Shown: piece after piece, positions 58,329 to 62,652 of the stretch
Numbering within the stretch: the stretch's first letter is position 1
How the letters are laid out: the number at the start of each line of letters is the position of its first letter
Assembly: GCF_006539505.1 (NCBI RefSeq)
Contig: NZ_BJND01000057.1
Span: 1-62,652 of the forward strand
DNA length: 62,652 bases
Origin: Streptomyces spinoverrucosus
GTDB lineage: Bacteria; Actinomycetota; Actinomycetes; Streptomycetales; Streptomycetaceae
Reading direction: 5' to 3'
Program-made: the position numbers and the translations under genes
The notes under the pieces: generated by a model
Database searches by the model: none
Told to the model about the DNA's origin: nothing
What the model saw: only the letters and a program-made list of their open reading frames with translations

Positions 58329-58533
58329 TTGTCTGTGTTCTGTTTTCCCGCCGCTCCCGTTCCTTCCGGCCCGCTCGCGGCGACAGGAAGAACATTACAT
58401 GACTGCCGCCGTCATGTGAAATCCGTTAGCCGCACCCCTTGTGACCTGCGAAAACGCGTTTCACGGGGGTCCGGGGCGACGGGCCCGGAACGGCCGAAGC
58501 CCCGGTCCGGGGACCAGGGCTTCGGTGAGGTGC

Positions 58534-58623
58534 GGAGGCGGAGGGATTTGAACCCTCGATGGGCTTTAAGGCCCAAACCGCATTAGCAGTGCGGCGCCAT
58601 AGACCGGACTAGGCGACGCCTCC
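58534..58623 (-). tRNA. tRNA-Ser (GCT)
   Basis: A 90-nt class II tRNA on the minus strand with acceptor GGAGGCG/CGCCTCC, anticodon loop CTGCTAA (anticodon GCT), a long variable arm (TTTGGGCCTTAAAGCCCA) and T-loop GGTTCAAATCC. Confidence 0.95.
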
Positions 58624-58831
58624 AGCAGCCGCTCGCGCGGGCGCGAGTGGTGTGTGCAGATGATGACACAGTCGAGCGTGCCGTCACCAATCGCCCCCCA
58701 CGGTACTAGGCAGGCGGGCCGCAGGGCAAAGGGCTTCCCCGCCGGTCGGGGCGGGTGCGCCGGACGCCGGGGGCGCATGGTGCGCGCAACATCCGGGGGG
58801 CTACCGCGTTAGTCAGGTCATGTTGCAGGCC

Positions 58832-59296
58832 ATGAGTCTTACGCTGCCCCGGCTCGCCCTCGCCGCCGGCGCCTCCCTCGCCGCCCTCACCTCGCTGTCC
58901 GCCGGCCCCGCGGCCGCCGACGTGCCCTCCCCCTTCTTCGGCCAGCATCGCGGGCACCACCACAGCGACGCCGATCACCTCACCGTCACCGTCCGTGGTG
59001 TGAGCAGTGGTGCTGATGGGACGTTCGACGTGCAATGCCACCCAAGTGGCGGGAGTCACCCGGAGGCGGGCGGGGCGTGCCGGGCGCTGGAGAGGGAGAC
59101 CCGGTGGGGGCGGGATGTCTTCGGTCCCGTAGCCCGGGACAGCATGTGCACCATGCAGTACGGCGGCCCCGCCACCGCCCGCGTCACCGGAACGTGGGCC
59201 GGACGCCCCGTCGATGCCACGTTCGATCGCAGCAACGGCTGCGAGATCGCCCGCTGGGACCGGCTCGTGCCATTGCTTCCCGAGGCCCGCGCGTAA
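58832..59296 (+). CDS. SSI-family secreted protease inhibitor
   Basis: A 154-residue exported protein starting MSLTLPRLALAAGASL; ATG 58820 is an in-frame alternative. The signal peptide ends near AAADVPSP, and a His-rich stretch (HRGHHHSDADH) follows. The core has the subtilisin-inhibitor cysteines: VQCHPSGGSHP, GACRAL, DSMCTMQYGG (reactive-loop region, with Met at the probable P1) and NGCEIARWDRL. SSI proteins block secreted subtilisin-like proteases outside the cell. The 3' end is repeated downstream. Confidence 0.87.
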   Translation: MSLTLPRLALAAGASLAALTSLSAGPAAADVPSPFFGQHRGHHHSDADHLTVTVRGVSSGADGTFDVQCHPSGGSHPEAGGACRALERETRWGRDVFGPVARDSMCTMQYGGPATARVTGTWAGRPVDATFDRSNGCEIARWDRLVPLLPEARA

Positions 59297-59418
59297 GCCT
59301 TCGTGCCGGGGCTGCCTGAGAGCTGCGCATAAGCCTTCACGCCGCTGCTCCCCGAGGCCCCCGTAAGCCTTCAAGCCGCTGCTCCCCGAGGGCCCCGCAA
59401 GCCTTCACGCCGGTGCCA
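59278..59418 (+). repeat. Four tandem copies of the inhibitor gene's 3' end
   Basis: A unit of about 34 bp with the core TAAGCCTTCACGCCG and CCCGAGGC occurs four times from the last codons of the inhibitor to 59418, with substitutions between copies. Each copy contains a stop codon preceded by LPEA-like codons. Confidence 0.7.
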
Positions 59419-59695
59419 CCCCATGCCGCACATCAGCCCGCACCCAGGCCTTCCCCAGGAGCCGCACCAGCAAGACGTAAAGGTCCGGCACAGAGCCCGC
59501 AAACAGCGCGTGGCCGTGATGTGCGCGGGCGCGGGACGCGCATCCGCTCCGTGTCCTTCGTCGTGCGACCTCTCTCGCATCCCGCGCCGCGAGCACAACC
59601 CCAGCCCTTAGACTCCCTCGCGTGACACGTCGCGGGCCGGTTGGCAAGATGGCTCGAGCGGTCGGCAAGGTGCGGTAACAGGAGGGAAGCGTCTC

Positions 59696-62652
59696 GTGAG
59701 CAGCAGGCCATCCCGAGGCGCTGCTCGCCTCGCAGCCATACTGGACGCGCTGCCCGACGCGTTGGTGCTGGTCAACGCCAACGGGACCGTCGTCAACGCG
59801 AACACCATCGCCCTGGAGGCCTTCGAGGCGCCCGGGACCGCGCTCGTCGGGCGCGGGCTGCTGGATCTGTTGCCGCAGTTCGACTCGAGGCTCATCCCGG
59901 GGTCCATGCGGCGGCCCGACCACATCGACCCGCGCGGCCGGACCAAGCCGACCCGGATGATCGCCCGGCGGACCGACGGGAGCGAATTCCCCGTCGAGGT
60001 CACGAGCGCGAATCTCGAGAACGGTCAGCAGGCCTACGACAGTTACGGCTACACCAGCGACGAGCTGCTCATGCTCGTCGTGCGCGACCTCTCCGGCACC
60101 GTCGACACCGAGGCCGAGCTCGCCCGCTCGCAGCGGCAGACCGAGATGATCCTGCGGGCTGCCTCCGAAGGTGTCGTCGGGACGGACACCGACGGGCGGA
60201 TCGTGCTCGTCAACCCGGCCGCCGCGCAGATCCTGGGCTACCGCGCCGGCGAACTCGGCGGCAAGGAACTGCACAACCTCGTACTGCACTCGCGCGCCGA
60301 CGGCTCGCCCTTCCCGTACGAGGAGTCCGCGCTCGCCGACACCCTGCGCTCCGGGCGCAAGCACCGGGTGCGCGGGCAGGTGCTGTGGTCCAAGGGCGGG
60401 GACAAGGTCTCCGTCGACCTCACGACCGCGCCCGTGCGGGACGGCGATCAGCTCGTCGGCGCCGTGATGACCTTCACCGACCGGCGGCCGTACGACGCCC
60501 TCGCCGACGAGAAGGACGCCGTCGAGAAGCGGCACACCGAGGAGCTGGAGCGGCTGACCGAGGAGCACGCCTCCGACCTCACCGCCCTGCGCCAGCAGCA
60601 CGTCACCGAGCTGGAGGAGCTGCGCGAGCGGCACGCGGAGGAGGTGGCGTCGAGCGAGGAGCGGTACGCCGCGCTCGCCGAGCGGGAGAAGGACCGGTAC
60701 GAGGCCCTGGCCGGGCGGCACGATCAGTTGCTGACGCTGCTCGGGCGGTCGTTGCGTGGGCCGCTCGACGAGCTGCGCCGTGAGCTCGCCGCCCTCGCCG
60801 CGGACGACGCCGGGCAGCTGTGGCCCGAGGCCAACCAGGTCCTGCACCACCTCTCCGCCGGCTACTCCCGGATCACCCAGCTCATCGACAACGTCCTCGG
60901 CTACCAGCGGCTCGACGCGGGCACCGAGGAGATCACGCGTACGAAGGTGATGCTCGACGCGGTCGTCGCGGCCGGTGTCGACGGGGCCGTCGAACTCGTC
61001 GGCCCGGGGCGCGTGCAGTTCGCCGTGCACGCGCCGCCCATCGAGGCCGAGGTCGACCCGCAGCGCCTCGCCACCGCCCTCGCGCATCTCGTCGCGGACG
61101 TCGCCGGCGTCGACGCGACCGGCAACGCGCCCACGTCGGCGGGCGGTTACCTGGACAACACCGTCGTGGTCGCGGCGGCGCAGCGCGGCGAGGTCGTACG
61201 GATCGAGGTGCGCGGGCCGTACGCCGGGGGAGACCCGGTGCACGAGCCGATCGTGCGCGGGATCGTGCGCGCCCACGGTGGCGTGCTGCAGACGCATGAA
61301 GTGCCGGGTATGAGCGGCAGTGCGTACGTCCTTGAGGTGCCGCTCGGCGGTGGGGCGGGGGCCGTTGCCGCTCCGGAAGCTGCGCCCGAGGGGGGAGAGG
61401 AGACCTCCGGTGGCGGGCGGCGGCGCGCGCGGCGGGCCTCCACGGACGCCTTCCTGGAGAGCGAGGTGGCGGGGGCCAAGGCCGCCGAGGTGGAGGCCGC
61501 CGCTCCCACTGGGCGGCGTCGGCGCCGGGCCGCGCCGCCCGAGCCGGCGGAGGCGACCGGTGAGGCCGGTGAGGCCAACGGGGGTACCGGGCGGCGGCGT
61601 GGGCGGCCGGCCGAGGGTGCCGAGATCGCCGTAGCGGACGGTACGACGGACAGCGCGGCGGCGGACGGAGTCGCCGAGGGCGCTGTCGTCACGGCCGCCG
61701 AGCATGCCGCGGGCACCGCGGCGGCCGCGAGCGGCCTGGGCGGGACGGTCCCGCCGCAGGGCGTGCCCGCGTCCGGCGGCGGGCGGCGGGCCCGGCGTGC
61801 GGCGGGGGAACAGCATGCGCTGCCGGCGGCGTTGCCCGCGGCCGGGTCGGAGGCTCCTGCGGCGGACGCCTCTGCCGCGATGGTTCCGGCCGGGGCCGGT
61901 GCCGGTGCCGAGGGGCAGCAGCAGTCGACCGGGCGTCGGCGGCGGGCGCTCGCGGCGGCTCAGGAGCGGGCCGCCGCGCAGGAGGCGGGGCCGCGCACGG
62001 TGTTCGCGCTGCCGCCCGCCGAGGCGGATCGGGGGGCGGCCCCCGCGCCCGCCCAGCCGCAGGGTCCGGTGCCGGCGGCTGTCCCAGTGCCGGGGCAGGC
62101 TGCCCCGCAGGCCGGTCCGGCGCAGGCGCAGGTGCCGAGCCAGGGCACTCCCGGTGCCGTGCCCGCCGACGATCACGGCCGGCATGACGCCGTACCGCAC
62201 GACCAGTCCGACGACCACACCCCGCCGCAGCCGCATCCGGCGAGCGCCCCGACGGGACGCCGCCGTCGGGTGGCCGCACCGCAGGCCGAGGGGAACGGAG
62301 TGCCCGCGCAGTCGATTCCGGCCCAGGTGACGCCGGTGCAGACGGCGCAGCCGCAGGCTCGGGCTCAGGTTCAGACCCAGCCCCAATCGGCCCCCGCCAC
62401 ACCCGCGGCCCAGCGGCGGAACGTCCCCGCGCAGCAGCCGTCCGGGCAGGTCAGCGTGCCCGCGCAGGGCGTCGCACAGCCGGTCCCGGGGCAGCCCGCG
62501 CCGACTCAGCCGACCCCGGCCCAGCCCGCCCCCGGCCAGCCGATCCCGCCGCGGCCACAGCCGCAGCCCGCCCAGGCCGCCGTACCCCCGCAGACCCCGG
62601 CCCCCGCCCGGCCCCTCCCCGCCGAGGCGGCACCGGCGCACAGCGCCACCCC
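59696..62652 (+). CDS. Large PAS-domain sensor protein, histidine kinase-like (partial)
   Basis: 985 codons are visible, and the gene continues past the window; GTG 59696 follows GGAGG. Order: PAS 1 (about 10-110, ILDALPDALVLVNANGTVVNAN), PAS 2 (about 145-260, ILRAASEGVVGTDTDGRIVLVNPAA), a coiled coil (about 265-345), a HisKA-like segment (LLGRSLRGPLDELRREL) in which the usual His is Arg, a degenerate ATPase domain, then over 400 residues of Pro/Ala/Gln-rich sequence punctuated by GRRRR clusters. Resembles the giant hybrid sensor OsaA of S. coelicolor from memory; the working kinase part would lie beyond the window. Confidence 0.75.
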   Translation, partial: MSSRPSRGAARLAAILDALPDALVLVNANGTVVNANTIALEAFEAPGTALVGRGLLDLLPQFDSRLIPGSMRRPDHIDPRGRTKPTRMIARRTDGSEFPVEVTSANLENGQQAYDSYGYTSDELLMLVVRDLSGTVDTEAELARSQRQTEMILRAASEGVVGTDTDGRIVLVNPAAAQILGYRAGELGGKELHNLVLHSRADGSPFPYEESALADTLRSGRKHRVRGQVLWSKGGDKVSVDLTTAPVRDGDQLVGAVMTFTDRRPYDALADEKDAVEKRHTEELERLTEEHASDLTALRQQHVTELEELRERHAEEVASSEERYAALAEREKDRYEALAGRHDQLLTLLGRSLRGPLDELRRELAALAADDAGQLWPEANQVLHHLSAGYSRITQLIDNVLGYQRLDAGTEEITRTKVMLDAVVAAGVDGAVELVGPGRVQFAVHAPPIEAEVDPQRLATALAHLVADVAGVDATGNAPTSAGGYLDNTVVVAAAQRGEVVRIEVRGPYAGGDPVHEPIVRGIVRAHGGVLQTHEVPGMSGSAYVLEVPLGGGAGAVAAPEAAPEGGEETSGGGRRRARRASTDAFLESEVAGAKAAEVEAAAPTGRRRRRAAPPEPAEATGEAGEANGGTGRRRGRPAEGAEIAVADGTTDSAAADGVAEGAVVTAAEHAAGTAAAASGLGGTVPPQGVPASGGGRRARRAAGEQHALPAALPAAGSEAPAADASAAMVPAGAGAGAEGQQQSTGRRRRALAAAQERAAAQEAGPRTVFALPPAEADRGAAPAPAQPQGPVPAAVPVPGQAAPQAGPAQAQVPSQGTPGAVPADDHGRHDAVPHDQSDDHTPPQPHPASAPTGRRRRVAAPQAEGNGVPAQSIPAQVTPVQTAQPQARAQVQTQPQSAPATPAAQRRNVPAQQPSGQVSVPAQGVAQPVPGQPAPTQPTPAQPAPGQPIPPRPQPQPAQAAVPPQTPAPARPLPAEAAPAHSAT

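Noticed and set aside
59405..62641. 1078-codon minus-strand open frame
   Set aside because: Antisense shadow of the PAS sensor gene, whose forward frame runs off the window and so has no stop in it. The forward frame shows two PAS domains.
1..62652. CRISPR arrays
   Set aside because: No set of regularly spaced identical repeats was found; the tandem repeats seen lie inside genes or are gene-end duplications.

Overview
The window looks like a Streptomyces chromosome or a very close relative. It has very high GC and strong third-position GC. It carries a gamma-butyrolactone signalling cassette, SigB-family sigma factors, XRE-TPR regulators, DUF2797, an SSI-type protease inhibitor, and an actinomycete integrative and conjugative element (AICE) sitting in a tRNA-Arg gene.

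Layout. 0-3.7 kb: the end of an acyl-CoA synthetase, then a butyrolactone system (reductase, HAD-like protein and TetR-type receptor on the minus strand, divergent from an AfsA-family synthase). 3.9-7.7 kb: a small membrane protein and a Dabb protein followed by two paralogous sigma factors and two small exported or membrane proteins. 7.8-11.8 kb: a MarR regulator, an MFS pump fused to three carboxypeptidase-regulatory-like domains, and a YceI protein with the same type of domain. 11.8-18.3 kb: an unusual nucleotide-themed locus with an XRE-TPR regulator and a formyltetrahydrofolate cyclo-ligase relative on one strand, and on the other two small proteins, an AlkA-like glycosylase, a B12-binding radical SAM enzyme, a thymidylate kinase relative and a NUDIX hydrolase in overlapping order. 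This is the best candidate for an undescribed system.

18.4-27.9 kb: an F420/FMN-type oxidoreductase, a DHFR-like reductase, a TetR/MFS efflux pair with a long palindromic operator, and an operon of response regulator, histidine kinase, GT2-GtrA transferase and GT39 transferase. 28-31.2 kb: a MerR/SDR pair flanked by related insertion-sequence ends, then an IS5-type element with a frameshifted passenger gene. 31.3-40.4 kb: DUF2797, a DoxX-like protein, a secreted Arg/Tyr/Gly repeat protein, two tandem secreted paralogs of unknown family, a shortened NUDIX protein, and a LuxR-type ATPase regulator divergent from an epoxide hydrolase.

40.4-58.3 kb: integrated elements stacked at tRNA-Arg(ACG). 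The right-hand AICE runs from a 32-nt att repeat at 42.93 kb to the same repeat inside the tRNA at 58.27 kb. It has int, xis, a rep gene broken by an internal deletion, spdB, an FtsK-type transfer gene, a GntR regulator, a kinase-like gene, an XRE-TPR regulator, a NUDIX gene and cargo. To its left lie remnants of an older relative (integrase pieces, a kinase fragment). Several AICE genes are frameshifted, truncated or deleted, so the element is probably no longer autonomous.

58.5-62.65 kb: tRNA-Ser(GCT), an SSI-type inhibitor whose 3' end is repeated four times, and the first 985 codons of a large PAS sensor protein that runs off the end of the window.
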